Assembly (NCBI RefSeq): GCF_900105835.1
Contig: NZ_LT629783.1
Location: 806,001-870,000 of the forward strand
Length of the DNA: 64,000 nt
From: Pseudomonas fragi
Lineage (GTDB): Bacteria > Pseudomonadota > Gammaproteobacteria > Pseudomonadales > Pseudomonadaceae
Direction of reading: 5' to 3'
Below the pieces are notes generated by a model. The model did no database searches, was not told where the DNA came from, and saw only the letters and a program-made list of their open reading frames with translations. A program made the translations under genes and the position numbers. Position 1 is the first letter of the stretch. Each line of letters opens with the position of its first letter. Shown one piece after another: positions 37,201 to 43,835 of this stretch.

Positions 37201-37297
37201 GCAGTTGAAAATAGGCAAACACTCCCAGCAGCATGACTCCCAGGGCCAACAGGCTCAGGCCCACACGGCGCTGGATCAATCCGGCAAGCCCCTTCAT
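34220..37297 (-). CDS. RND multidrug efflux transporter, inner-membrane subunit (HAE1/MdtB-MuxB type)
   Basis: A 1025-residue proton-driven RND pump, full family length. The N-terminal TM1 is followed by the porter domain (VDFPTIQVTAKLSGSSAETMASSVATPLE), the TM4 proton-relay motif GFVVDDAIVVMENIVRH with the Asp pair, SLTITPMLCAWLL, and the second half with GFFPQQDNGLIQG and GIVKKNAIMIVDF. The sequence resembles MdtB/MdtC/MuxB more than MexB. Only one RND gene is present, whereas MdtABC and MuxABC use two, so it probably forms a homotrimer. It overlaps the adaptor gene by 4 bp (ATGA) in the operon OMF-MFP-RND. Confidence 0.95.
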   Translation of the reverse strand: MKGLAGLIQRRVGLSLLALGVMLLGVFAYFQLPVAPLPSVDFPTIQVTAKLSGSSAETMASSVATPLERAFATVPQVTSMTSSSAAGKTQVVLQFDLSRDIDGAAQDVQTAINTATPNLPRTMTSAPTFNKVNPAEGTVMSLAVTSPTRTLPELDRYADNYIAQRLSQIPGVGMVDFHGEQKPAVRVQIDPDALAARGLTLEDVRSIIGVSTLDQPKGTLDGPTRSISLGATDQLLDPQHYREQVVAYKNGMPIKLGDLGRVIAGAEDTQQAAQLGAEPTVIVDIHKQPGFNLLSTITTIKARLPELTASLPRDVQVQVVGDRTQTIEASVNDMQFTLLLSIALVVVVIFVFLRKATATLIPSLTIPLSLTATFGVMYLLGYSLDNLSIMGLAIAVGFVVDDAIVVMENIVRHLEMGKSRLQAAVDGLREVAFTIVSMTVSLIAVFLPILLMSGIVGRLMREFAVTVSVAIIMSGIVSLTITPMLCAWLLKPHAESEEGRFAKACERLFDGVQNRYRRSLDWVLDHQRITLAVAVATLVVTAALYAAIPKGFFPQQDNGLIQGVAEAAADISPTAMQAQVNRAAEIIGQDPDVARVYFWIGPNPTVSQGKIMINLKPFSERSASAGQVISRLQPALDRLDGVKVFMQANQDIQIGGRASKTQYQYTLQDPDSAELDHWSGVLLARLKTLAPLQNVTSDQQQAIAQSTLVIDRPTAARLGVTVQAIDDVLYDAFGQRQIATLFTQLDQNHVILELDPAWQASTATLEHLFVRADSGALVPLSLLASVKSEQVPIIINHQGVFPAITLSFDLAPGHALSEAVSAINQASLAVAMPDSVVGSFQGSAQAFQDSLKSQPWLILAAILTVYIVLGVLYENAIHPLTIISTLPSAGFGALLALMLSGQDLSVLGMIGIILLIGIVKKNAIMIVDFTLQAQQRGLSPRDAVREACLLRLRPILMTSLAALLGAVPLAFGHGAGAELRQPLGIAIVGGLLVSQILTLYTTPVVYLWFERRRGKRRAVAVEEMA

Positions 37298-38460
37298 GGC
37301 GCCACCTGCGCCAGCTCGGCCGTGCTGTCAGTGTTGACCGGCGTGACCTTGAGCCCCGGGGCGATGCGGGACTGGCCCTGCACCACAACGGTTTCACCCG
37401 CCGCCAGGCCCTGGCGGATCCACTGTTTGCCATCGACCACCGTGGCGGCGTCGACCCGGCGTGGCTGCACCCGCTGCGCGGCATCCACCACATAGACAAA
37501 ATGGCCGTCGCGGCCCAACTGCACGGCATCGCTCGGCACCACGGCCACATCATGGTGGGTCTGCACCAGCAACCGCGCACTGACCAGCTCGCCGGGCCAC
37601 AGTTTGGCGGCGCTGTTGTCGAACTGCGCCTTGAGCTGCACCTGACCGCTGGCCGGGGCCACCTGGCTGTCGATAAAACTCAAGTGGCCACGGGCGATTT
37701 CCTGCTGGCCGTCACGGCTCATGGCGACCACCTGCAGCGCGCCCTTGGCATTTTCTTCAAGAATGTTCGCCAGCGCGTCCTGGGACACGGCGAACGCCAC
37801 CGAGATCGGGTTCATCTGGGTAATGGTCACCAGCCCGGTGGCCTCGGCGCCGTGGGCGATGGCGCCGACATCCAGCTGCCGCTGGCCGGTACGCCCAGTG
37901 AACGGCGCCTTGACCCGGGTGAACTCCAGTTGCAGGCGCGCCGTGTCCAGCGTCGCCTGATCGGCCTGCACCGTGGCGTGCTGGGCCGCCAGTTGCGCGC
38001 GATAGGTGTCGACATCCTGGGTCGGCCCGGCCTGGGCGGCGGCCAGTTTGCTGGCGCGGTCGAGGCTGACCTTGAGGTTGGCCAACTGCGCCTGGTCCTT
38101 GGCCACCAGGGCTTGCGCCTGGGCCACCTGGGCCTGATACAGGCGCGGATCGACCACCGCCAGCAGGCTGCCCGCAGTGACGGTCTGCCCCTCATCGAAG
38201 AGCACTTGTTGCAACTCGCCGTCCACCCGCACCCGCACATTGACGCTGTTGAGCGGCTGCACATTGCCAATGGCGCTGATCCATACGGGCAGGTCCTGAC
38301 GGCTGACCCGGGCCATCTGCACCGGCACGGCGTCCTCCCCGGTCTTGACCGGCGCGGCCTGGGCCTGCCGCAGCCAGTAGGCGCAGGCAAAAGCCACGGC
38401 GAGGCCCAGCACCGCCAGCCCCCAGAAAGTGACGCGAGGATGTGATTTCAAGGCATTCAT
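37294..38460 (-). CDS. RND efflux periplasmic adaptor (membrane fusion protein)
   Basis: A 388-residue adaptor of the MdtA/AcrA family. It has an N-terminal membrane anchor (VTFWGLAVLGLAVAFACAYWL), a lipoyl half-motif (VRVRVDGELQQVLFDEGQTV), a hairpin of about 90 residues (residues 100-195, many Ala/Gln), the second lipoyl half (TRVKAPFTGRTGQRQLDVG) and a C-terminal barrel (VQLKAQFDNSAAKLWPGELVSARL). No lipobox is present, so it is anchored by its N-terminal helix. Its start overlaps the outer-membrane gene stop (ATGA), and its stop overlaps the RND start. Confidence 0.93.
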   Translation of the reverse strand: MNALKSHPRVTFWGLAVLGLAVAFACAYWLRQAQAAPVKTGEDAVPVQMARVSRQDLPVWISAIGNVQPLNSVNVRVRVDGELQQVLFDEGQTVTAGSLLAVVDPRLYQAQVAQAQALVAKDQAQLANLKVSLDRASKLAAAQAGPTQDVDTYRAQLAAQHATVQADQATLDTARLQLEFTRVKAPFTGRTGQRQLDVGAIAHGAEATGLVTITQMNPISVAFAVSQDALANILEENAKGALQVVAMSRDGQQEIARGHLSFIDSQVAPASGQVQLKAQFDNSAAKLWPGELVSARLLVQTHHDVAVVPSDAVQLGRDGHFVYVVDAAQRVQPRRVDAATVVDGKQWIRQGLAAGETVVVQGQSRIAPGLKVTPVNTDSTAELAQVAP

Positions 38461-39875
38461 GGCTGTGCCACCTGAGCTGGAGAATGGGAAGCGAGGGTCT
38501 GGGGCGCGAAGTCGCCGCCCAGGGCGCGGAACAGCCCGACAGCGGCCTGCAAGTGCTGCAGGCGCACCTGCAACAGGGTGTCTTCGGCCTGGTACTGGGT
38601 GCGTTCGACGATCAGCAGGGTCTGGAAGTCGGTCGAGCCGAGCCGGTAGCGAACCTGCGCCAGGCGTGCCGCCTCCCGTGCCGAATCGACCGCAGCCCGG
38701 TTCAGGTCGTAGCTTTTGTCCAGTTCGCGGGCGGCGCTGAGCTGGGTTTGCACATCCTGCAGGGCTTCGATGATGGATTCGCGGTAGCTCGCGGTCAGTT
38801 CCTGCACATGGGCCTGATCGAAATGCAATTGCCCCTTGAGCTGACCACCGGCAAACAGCGGCTGACCAAGGGTGCCGATGGCGCTCCAGATCTGCCCGCC
38901 ACCCAGGGTGTCGAGGCCGCCGAGCAAGTCCAGCGACAGGTTGGGCAGGAACGCCGCGCGGGCGACGCCGACATCGAAGTTGGCCGATTGCAGCCGCGCT
39001 TCGGCGGCCTGGATATCCGGGCGCTGGCGCAGCAGGCCGATTGGCAGCCCGGCAGCAGGCTGCGGCACTTGCAGATTGTCCAGCCCGCCCGCTTGCAGAT
39101 GAAAGCCCGCAGGCTGCTCACCCACCAGCACGGCCAGTTGATACAGGGCCAGATCCCGTTGCTGACGCAGGGGCGTCATCGCGGCCTCGAAGGTTTGCAT
39201 GGCGTTGCGTTGCTGGGCGACTTCCAGGTTCGACACCGCGCCCTGGCTGGCCTGCACTTGCACCAGCGCCAGTACCCGCCGCGCATCGTCGGCAATGGCC
39301 TGGGCCAGGCGCAAACGCTCTTCGAGGGACAGCACCTGGAAGTAACTGTCGGCAATGCTGGCACCCAGGCTCATGCGCAGGGTCTGGGCATCGAACAGCG
39401 TGGCACTGGCCAGGGCATCGGCAGAGTCGGCCGCAGCCCGTTGCTTGCCCCAAAAGTCGATCTCATACGTGGCCTGGGCAAACACGCTGCGTTTTGCCGT
39501 GGTGCCGTAGTTGTTCTGGCGCTGGAAACTGCCGCCCAGGTTCAGCGCCGGATACTGCCCCGCACCCGCCACCTGCGCCGAAGCACGGGCCTCATCGATG
39601 CGGCTGGCGGCAGCCTTGAGGGTGTAGTTGCCGGCCAGGCCGCGGGCGATCAACTGGTCCAGTTCAGCACTGTGGAACTCACTCCACCATTGCCCGCCAC
39701 GGGCCGCAGGGCCAGCTGTCGCGCCCTCCCACTGCGGGGCCAGGGGCAGTTGCGGCGAGTGGTAGGCGGGCACCATCGAGCAGCCGGCGAGCAGCAACCC
39801 GCCGAGCACGGCCAGGGAAAAAGGGAAAACACGCACGCGGCGCCATCTGCGCGCCGCCAGGGTTGGAACCGACAT
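38457..39875 (-). CDS. RND efflux outer-membrane lipoprotein (NodT/OprM family)
   Basis: A 472-residue outer-membrane factor. The signal peptide ends in lipobox LLLAGCS (Cys near residue 33), so the mature protein is a lipoprotein. The NodT-type repeats appear as AARGGQWWSEFHSAELDQLIARGL, SRIDEARASAQVAGAGQYPALNLGGSF, ATYEIDFWGKQRAAADSADA and RPDIQAAEARLQSANFDVGVARAAFLPNLSL (in blocks). ATG 39875 has GGAG about 11 bases upstream; an in-frame extension to 39929 would place 18 unlikely residues before the signal peptide. It is the first gene of the efflux operon, with the 18-bp repeat 93 bp upstream. Confidence 0.92.
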   Translation of the reverse strand: MSVPTLAARRWRRVRVFPFSLAVLGGLLLAGCSMVPAYHSPQLPLAPQWEGATAGPAARGGQWWSEFHSAELDQLIARGLAGNYTLKAAASRIDEARASAQVAGAGQYPALNLGGSFQRQNNYGTTAKRSVFAQATYEIDFWGKQRAAADSADALASATLFDAQTLRMSLGASIADSYFQVLSLEERLRLAQAIADDARRVLALVQVQASQGAVSNLEVAQQRNAMQTFEAAMTPLRQQRDLALYQLAVLVGEQPAGFHLQAGGLDNLQVPQPAAGLPIGLLRQRPDIQAAEARLQSANFDVGVARAAFLPNLSLDLLGGLDTLGGGQIWSAIGTLGQPLFAGGQLKGQLHFDQAHVQELTASYRESIIEALQDVQTQLSAARELDKSYDLNRAAVDSAREAARLAQVRYRLGSTDFQTLLIVERTQYQAEDTLLQVRLQHLQAAVGLFRALGGDFAPQTLASHSPAQVAQP

Positions 39876-39967
39876 GGGCAAGCCATCTCCCGCTTGAGCC
39901 TGTGTGGAACACTCCACGAATGCGGCCAAGATAGCGGGGGGCGCCTGCCAGAGCGTTCGTCGGCAGG

Positions 39968-39985
39968 TAAACTTTTATTTAGCCG
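39968..39985. promoter_or_regulatory. 18-bp box, copy A, upstream of the efflux operon
   Basis: TAAACTTTTATTTAGCCG occurs here and again, identically, at 40693-40710. TAAA-N6-TTTA inside it is palindromic. This copy lies 93 bp before the outer-membrane gene start and contains the stop codon of the response regulator gene 39979-40668. A shared operator for OmpR-type regulators is the simplest explanation, but it is inferred. Confidence 0.5.
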
Positions 39986-40668
39986 GGCGCCGCCGGTGCC
40001 TCGAAGCTGTAGCCGGCACCGGGCACGGTCCTGATCAACGAATAATCGAAGCCTTCATCGAGTTTGCGGCGCAGACGATGGATATGCTTGTCGATCACAT
40101 TGTCGTTGGGGTCGAAGGCGTAATCCCAGGCACTGTCGAGCAACATGTCGCGGGTCACCACCTGGCCGCTGTGGCGCATGAGTTTTTCCAGCAACAGTGC
40201 CTCGCGATGCTGCAACGCAATCACCCTGCCCTGGCGCACGGCGGTGCGGGTGGCGCAATCCAGTTGCAGTTCGCCCACTTGCAGCTGGCGTGTCGGGCCG
40301 CTGCCTTGCTCACGGGTGCGCAACAGGGCGTCAAGGCGCGCCAGCACTTCGGCAAAGGCATAGGGTTTGGCCAGGTAATCGTCGCAGCCGGCCCGCAGGC
40401 CTTCGACCTTGTCGGTGGTTGACGCCTGGGCGCTGAGCATCAGTACCGGCACCCGCAGCTGCTGGGCACGAAGGGCCTTGACCAGGGCGATGCCATCGAG
40501 GCCGGGCAAGCGGCGATCGACCACCAGCACGTCATGAATGCCCTCCAGGGCCATGCCCAGCCCCGTATTGCCGTCGCTGGCGATATCCACCACATGACCG
40601 CTTTCGCTCAGCCCGCGCAGCAGGTAGGCCGCCGTGCGAGCGTCATCTTCAACCACGAGAATGCGCAA
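39979..40668 (-). CDS. OmpR/PhoB-family response regulator (next to efflux operon)
   Basis: A 229-residue response regulator. The receiver domain starts RILVVEDDARTAAYLLRGL with the acidic pocket; phospho-acceptor Asp51 is in LVVDRRLPG, Lys in YLAKPYAF. The winged-helix output domain ends HIHRLRRKLDEGFDYSLIRTVPGAGYSF. TTG 40668 is the best start (GGAG 8 bases upstream); a longer in-frame extension runs antisense through the neighbouring regulator and is rejected. It has no adjacent kinase of its own on this strand. It lies between the efflux operon and a divergent regulator-kinase pair, so it may be phosphorylated by that kinase. Confidence 0.9.
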   Translation of the reverse strand: MRILVVEDDARTAAYLLRGLSESGHVVDIASDGNTGLGMALEGIHDVLVVDRRLPGLDGIALVKALRAQQLRVPVLMLSAQASTTDKVEGLRAGCDDYLAKPYAFAEVLARLDALLRTREQGSGPTRQLQVGELQLDCATRTAVRQGRVIALQHREALLLEKLMRHSGQVVTRDMLLDSAWDYAFDPNDNVIDKHIHRLRRKLDEGFDYSLIRTVPGAGYSFEAPAAPG

Positions 40669-40692
40669 GGTAGTGTCTCCGCCCGTCAAAAC

Positions 40693-40710
40693 TAAACTTT
40701 TATTTAGCCG
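40693..40710. promoter_or_regulatory. 18-bp box, copy B, in the divergent regulator promoter region
   Basis: An identical copy of TAAACTTTTATTTAGCCG lies 24 bp before the minus-strand response regulator start and 75 bp before the preferred plus-strand regulator start. In this position it could control both divergent promoters. Confidence 0.5.
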
Positions 40711-40785
40711 ACGACGACGTGGCGCCGCCGCAGGCTCTGCCACACTATGCCATCTCTGCCTGATGATGCGAGCGGTGCAACTGCC

Positions 40786-41478
40786 ATGCCCCATGTACTG
40801 GTCGTCGAAGACGACGTGCCGACCTGCCGTGAAATCGAAGCGGCCCTGTGTGACCACGGCTTCACCGTGAGTTGCGCGCACACCGGCCGCGACGGCCTGC
40901 TCAAGGCCCTGAGCGAGCCTTTCGACCTGATCGTGCTGGACCGCATGTTGCCCGGCGGCCTCGACGGGCTTGGCCTGCTCACCGCCTTGCGCGCCGCGGG
41001 CGTGAGCACCCCGGTGCTGATCCTCAGTGCCCTCAGCGCCCTCGATGAACGGGTGCGTGGCCTGCGCGCCGGCGGTGATGATTACCTGACCAAGCCCTTC
41101 GAATTTATCGAACTGACGGCACGCCTGGACGCCCTTAACCGCCGGCGCGCCGAGCCGGCTGCCGAGGCACGGCAAACCCGCCTGCGCGTAGCCAGCCTGG
41201 AAATCGACCTGCTGAGCCGCACCGTGCGCCGGGGTGACCGCGTGATCGAACTGGTGCCCCGGGAATACGCCCTGCTCGAATACCTGATGCGCAACGCCGG
41301 CCAGGTGGTCACGCGCACCATGCTGTTTGAAGCCGTGTGGAATTACCGCTTTGACGAACGCACCAACGTCATTGAAGTGCATATGGGCCGCTTGCGGCGC
41401 AAGGTCGACGGCGAAGGTGAAGCGCCGATGATCCATACCATTCGTGGAGCCGGCTATGTCCTTCGTTCGCCTGAGTGA
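40786..41478 (+). CDS. OmpR/PhoB-family response regulator paired with a sensor kinase
   Basis: A 230-residue response regulator. Receiver: HVLVVEDDVPTCREIEAAL, phospho-acceptor Asp52 in IVLDRMLPGG, Lys in YLTKPFEF. DNA-binding domain: ELVPREYALLEYLMRNAGQVVTRTMLFEAVWNYRF (in blocks) and HMGRLRRKVD..IHTIRGAGYVLR. ATG 40786 aligns with normal receiver starts; an ATG at 40747 would add 13 residues. Its 3' end overlaps the sensor kinase start by 23 bp. The divergent neighbour is a second, different OmpR-type regulator. Confidence 0.9.
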   Translation: MPHVLVVEDDVPTCREIEAALCDHGFTVSCAHTGRDGLLKALSEPFDLIVLDRMLPGGLDGLGLLTALRAAGVSTPVLILSALSALDERVRGLRAGGDDYLTKPFEFIELTARLDALNRRRAEPAAEARQTRLRVASLEIDLLSRTVRRGDRVIELVPREYALLEYLMRNAGQVVTRTMLFEAVWNYRFDERTNVIEVHMGRLRRKVDGEGEAPMIHTIRGAGYVLRSPE

Positions 41479-42820
41479 AATCCCGCGCACCATCAGTTTT
41501 CGCACCGGCCTGGTGTTTCTCGGCCTGTTTGGCTGCTCGTTCCTGGCCCTGTTCGGCTATGTGTACTGGCAGACGGCGGTGTACCTGAAAACCGAGGCCG
41601 ACACCCTGCTCTATCGTCAGGTCGAAAACCGCAGCGCGCAGGACCCGCAGCTGCAACTCAGGGAAATCCGCAACCACGCCGCGCAGGACGCTGACGGGCG
41701 CATGCCCCACAGTCTGTTCGACCAGCAGGGCCAGTTCCTCGCCGGGGCCATCGAGCAACTGCCACCGTTTACGGCCTACGACAAACCCCAGGAATTCCGC
41801 TGGAAAAAAGCCAACGGGCACCATCGCCCCGTGCGCTTTATCGTCCATCGCCTGGCCGACGGCAAGACCCTGCTGGTGGCCCAGGATATCCACGACATCC
41901 GCGAATTCGACGAACTGCTGATTCGCGCGCTGGTGTCCGGTGGTGTGCTGTTGCTGGTGGTGGGCCTGTTCGGCGCCGTGGTGCTGGGGTATTCGGCGCA
42001 CCGGCGGCTGGACAAGGTCAGCCGCTCGATCAAGGGCATTATCGAAGGCGACCTCACCGGGCGCCTGCCGGTGCGGGGCAACAACGACGACATCGACCGC
42101 CTGGCCACCGTGGTCAACGGCATGCTCGATGAACTGGAGCGCTTGATGAGCGAGGTCAAGGGCGTGTGCGACGACATCGCCCACGACCTGCGCACCCCGC
42201 TGACCCGCCTGATCGCCGGCCTGGAGCGCACCCAGCGCCGTGGCCTGGATGAAGCGCAATACGCCGCCAGCATCGACGCGGCGTTGAACGAAGCCAAATC
42301 CCTGCTGCTGACCTTCAAGGCCCTGCTGCGCATCTCCGAAATCGAAGACAGCGCACGGCGCAGCCACTTCGCCCCGCTGGACCTGAACCTGATCAGTGCC
42401 GACGCCGTGGAGCTGTATGAACCCCTGGCACAGGAGCGCGACATCAACCTGACCCTGGAGCCCGCCCGGTTCCCGGCGGTGATGCCCGGCGATGCGCAGC
42501 TGCTGTTCGATGCCATCTGCAACCTGCTGGACAACGCCATCAAGTTCTGCCCGGACCACAGCGCAGTGCGGTTGACCGTGATCAGTGAACCGAACCGGGT
42601 CGGGCTGTGCGTGACGGACAACGGCCCGGGTATCGCCCAGGCCGAGCAGGAAGCGGTGCTGCGCAGGCTCTACCGTGCAGAAGCCAGCCGCCATACCCCG
42701 GGCAATGGCCTGGGGCTGAGCATGGTTTCGGCGGTTGCGCGCCTGCATGACATGAAACTGAGCATCAGCGACGCGGCGCCGGGCTGCCGTATCGAATTGA
42801 CCACCCGGCGCACGGCCTGA
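41456..42820 (+). CDS. membrane sensor histidine kinase
   Basis: A 454-residue sensor kinase. TM1 is about residues 16-38, followed by a periplasmic sensor of about 118 residues and TM2 at about 158-180. HAMP: RSIKGIIEGDLTGRLPVRGNNDDIDRL. The phospho-acceptor is His243 in DDIAHDLRTPLTRL. ATPase boxes: N-box LFDAICNLLDNAIKF, G1 VTDNGPGI, F-box LRRLYR and G2 GNGLGLSMV. ATG 41456 has GGAG 8 bases upstream and overlaps the regulator gene. The ligand is unknown. The adjacent efflux operon and PtrA-like gene suggest envelope or metal/toxic-compound sensing. Confidence 0.93.
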   Translation: MSFVRLSEIPRTISFRTGLVFLGLFGCSFLALFGYVYWQTAVYLKTEADTLLYRQVENRSAQDPQLQLREIRNHAAQDADGRMPHSLFDQQGQFLAGAIEQLPPFTAYDKPQEFRWKKANGHHRPVRFIVHRLADGKTLLVAQDIHDIREFDELLIRALVSGGVLLLVVGLFGAVVLGYSAHRRLDKVSRSIKGIIEGDLTGRLPVRGNNDDIDRLATVVNGMLDELERLMSEVKGVCDDIAHDLRTPLTRLIAGLERTQRRGLDEAQYAASIDAALNEAKSLLLTFKALLRISEIEDSARRSHFAPLDLNLISADAVELYEPLAQERDINLTLEPARFPAVMPGDAQLLFDAICNLLDNAIKFCPDHSAVRLTVISEPNRVGLCVTDNGPGIAQAEQEAVLRRLYRAEASRHTPGNGLGLSMVSAVARLHDMKLSISDAAPGCRIELTTRRTA

Positions 42821-42822
42821 GC

Positions 42823-43026
42823 TCAATTGGAGCGGGCGGTTTCGCTGCTGGACGCGGCCTGAGTGCTGGCCGTGGCGGTCTTTGTTGCCGACGGCTGCGC
42901 GCTGGCCTGGGCGGACGCCGTGGCTGCGTCCATCCGCGCCATGACCCGATCGGCACCGCCTTCGGCCATCGCAGCCACAGAGGCGGTCATCAGGGTTACA
43001 AGCAACAGGCTTTTGAGGGTATTCAT
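42823..43026 (-). CDS. small exported protein with PtrA-like N-terminus
   Basis: A 67-residue secreted protein. A signal peptide (LKSLLLVTLMTASVAAMA) is followed by EGGADRVMARMDAA, matching the 'AEGGSDR..ARM' block of the co-regulatory protein PtrA N-terminal family, and then a low-complexity Ala/Ser/Thr/Gln tail. PtrA in P. aeruginosa is induced by copper through CopR-CopS; a copper link here is inference. ATG 43026 is the only start that gives the signal peptide. It is convergent with the sensor kinase, the stops being 2 bp apart. Confidence 0.72.
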   Translation of the reverse strand: MNTLKSLLLVTLMTASVAAMAEGGADRVMARMDAATASAQASAQPSATKTATASTQAASSSETARSN

Positions 43027-43141
43027 GGGGCAAACTCCAGTGATAAATGGCGCCAACCCACAATTGGCTGGCTTGAACCTATCCTGAGGCCCCGGGCCTT
43101 ACGGCCTGTTCTGCGCAACATGAATTTTTTGACAGGTACAG

Positions 43142-43227
43142 GTGGGAGCGGGCTTGCTCGCGATGGCAGCACCTCGGTCATCCTGCTGGGACGAGGTGCC
43201 TGCATCGCGGGCAAGCCCGGCTCCCAC
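43142..43227. repeat. single REP doublet (REPIN)
   Basis: GTGGGAGCGGGCTTGCTCGC at the left is matched by an inverted copy ending GCCCGGCTCCCAC at the right. A second nested pair, CACCTCG / CGAGGTG, lies inside, so the whole 86 bp can fold into one hairpin. This is the fluorescens-type REP family also found at 45798, 51064-51606 and 59703-60698. Confidence 0.85.
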
Positions 43228-43387
43228 AAGGAAAACATGTCACTCGCAAACCCTGCATCCAGACAGCACCTGCGTTCGGTCGGCTGCGCAACTACAACGT
43301 CTGAACGGACGATGAGGCAACCCCCGCCCAGGTCGAGCATCAGCCTGGCCGGAACACTGCTGGCACACCGATAATCAAGGGGGCAAG

Positions 43388-43831
43388 ATGGACATCGAAC
43401 ACCTGCTGCTTGAGCACCAGCTCAATGAAGTGCTGGCTCGCTATGCACGGGCCTGTGACCAGCGCGACTGGGCCGCGCTGGATGAGGTTTTTGTGCAGGA
43501 GGCAACCGCCGACTATGGCGGCTCCCTTCACCTGCAAGGGCGCGGGCCGATTGTGGCGATGATCCGCGCCCATCTCGGCGGTTGCGGCCCCTCCCAACAC
43601 TTGCTCGGCAACCTGCTGGTCGAGGCCCGCGACGGGGCTGTGGCAAGCCGCGTGTATGTGCGCGCAGCCCATCGCGGCACCGGCAACCTGCACAGCATGA
43701 CTTATGAATGCCTGGCCGAATACCAGGACCGCTGGGTGTCGACGCCCAACGGCTGGCGCATCGCCCATCGGCGCATGGATATCAGCCATGAGCTGGGATC
43801 GCGCGACGTCCTGCGTCCGGCGCTGGCCTGA
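43388..43831 (+). CDS. SnoaL-like / NTF2-family protein
   Basis: A 147-residue single-domain protein of the SnoaL_4 type: an N-terminal helix (HLLLEHQLNEVLARYARACDQRDWAALDEVF), then VQEATADYGGS, IRAHLGGCGPSQHLLGNL, and a C-terminal sheet with YECLAEYQDRWVSTPNGWRIAHRRMDIS. The cone-shaped fold is used by hydroxylating dioxygenase small subunits, cyclases and binding proteins, so no reaction is assigned. A GGGGGC-type site precedes the ATG weakly. It is convergent with the following MFS gene, 4 bp apart. Confidence 0.82.
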   Translation: MDIEHLLLEHQLNEVLARYARACDQRDWAALDEVFVQEATADYGGSLHLQGRGPIVAMIRAHLGGCGPSQHLLGNLLVEARDGAVASRVYVRAAHRGTGNLHSMTYECLAEYQDRWVSTPNGWRIAHRRMDISHELGSRDVLRPALA

Positions 43832-43835
43832 CAGA

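Noticed and set aside
36059..37495. 478-codon open frame opposite the RND gene
   Set aside because: His/Gln/Gly/Arg-rich low-information translation typical of antisense GC-rich frames; the RND protein on the other strand is complete.
40669..41505. N-terminal extension of the minus-strand response regulator
   Set aside because: The extra 279 residues run antisense through regulator 2; a receiver-domain start with GGAG 8 bases upstream exists at 40668.
41369..43063. 564-codon minus-strand frame opposite the sensor kinase
   Set aside because: The kinase on the plus strand has all catalytic boxes, and the antisense product matches no domain. Only the short frame at 42823-43026 is retained because it has a signal peptide and family block.
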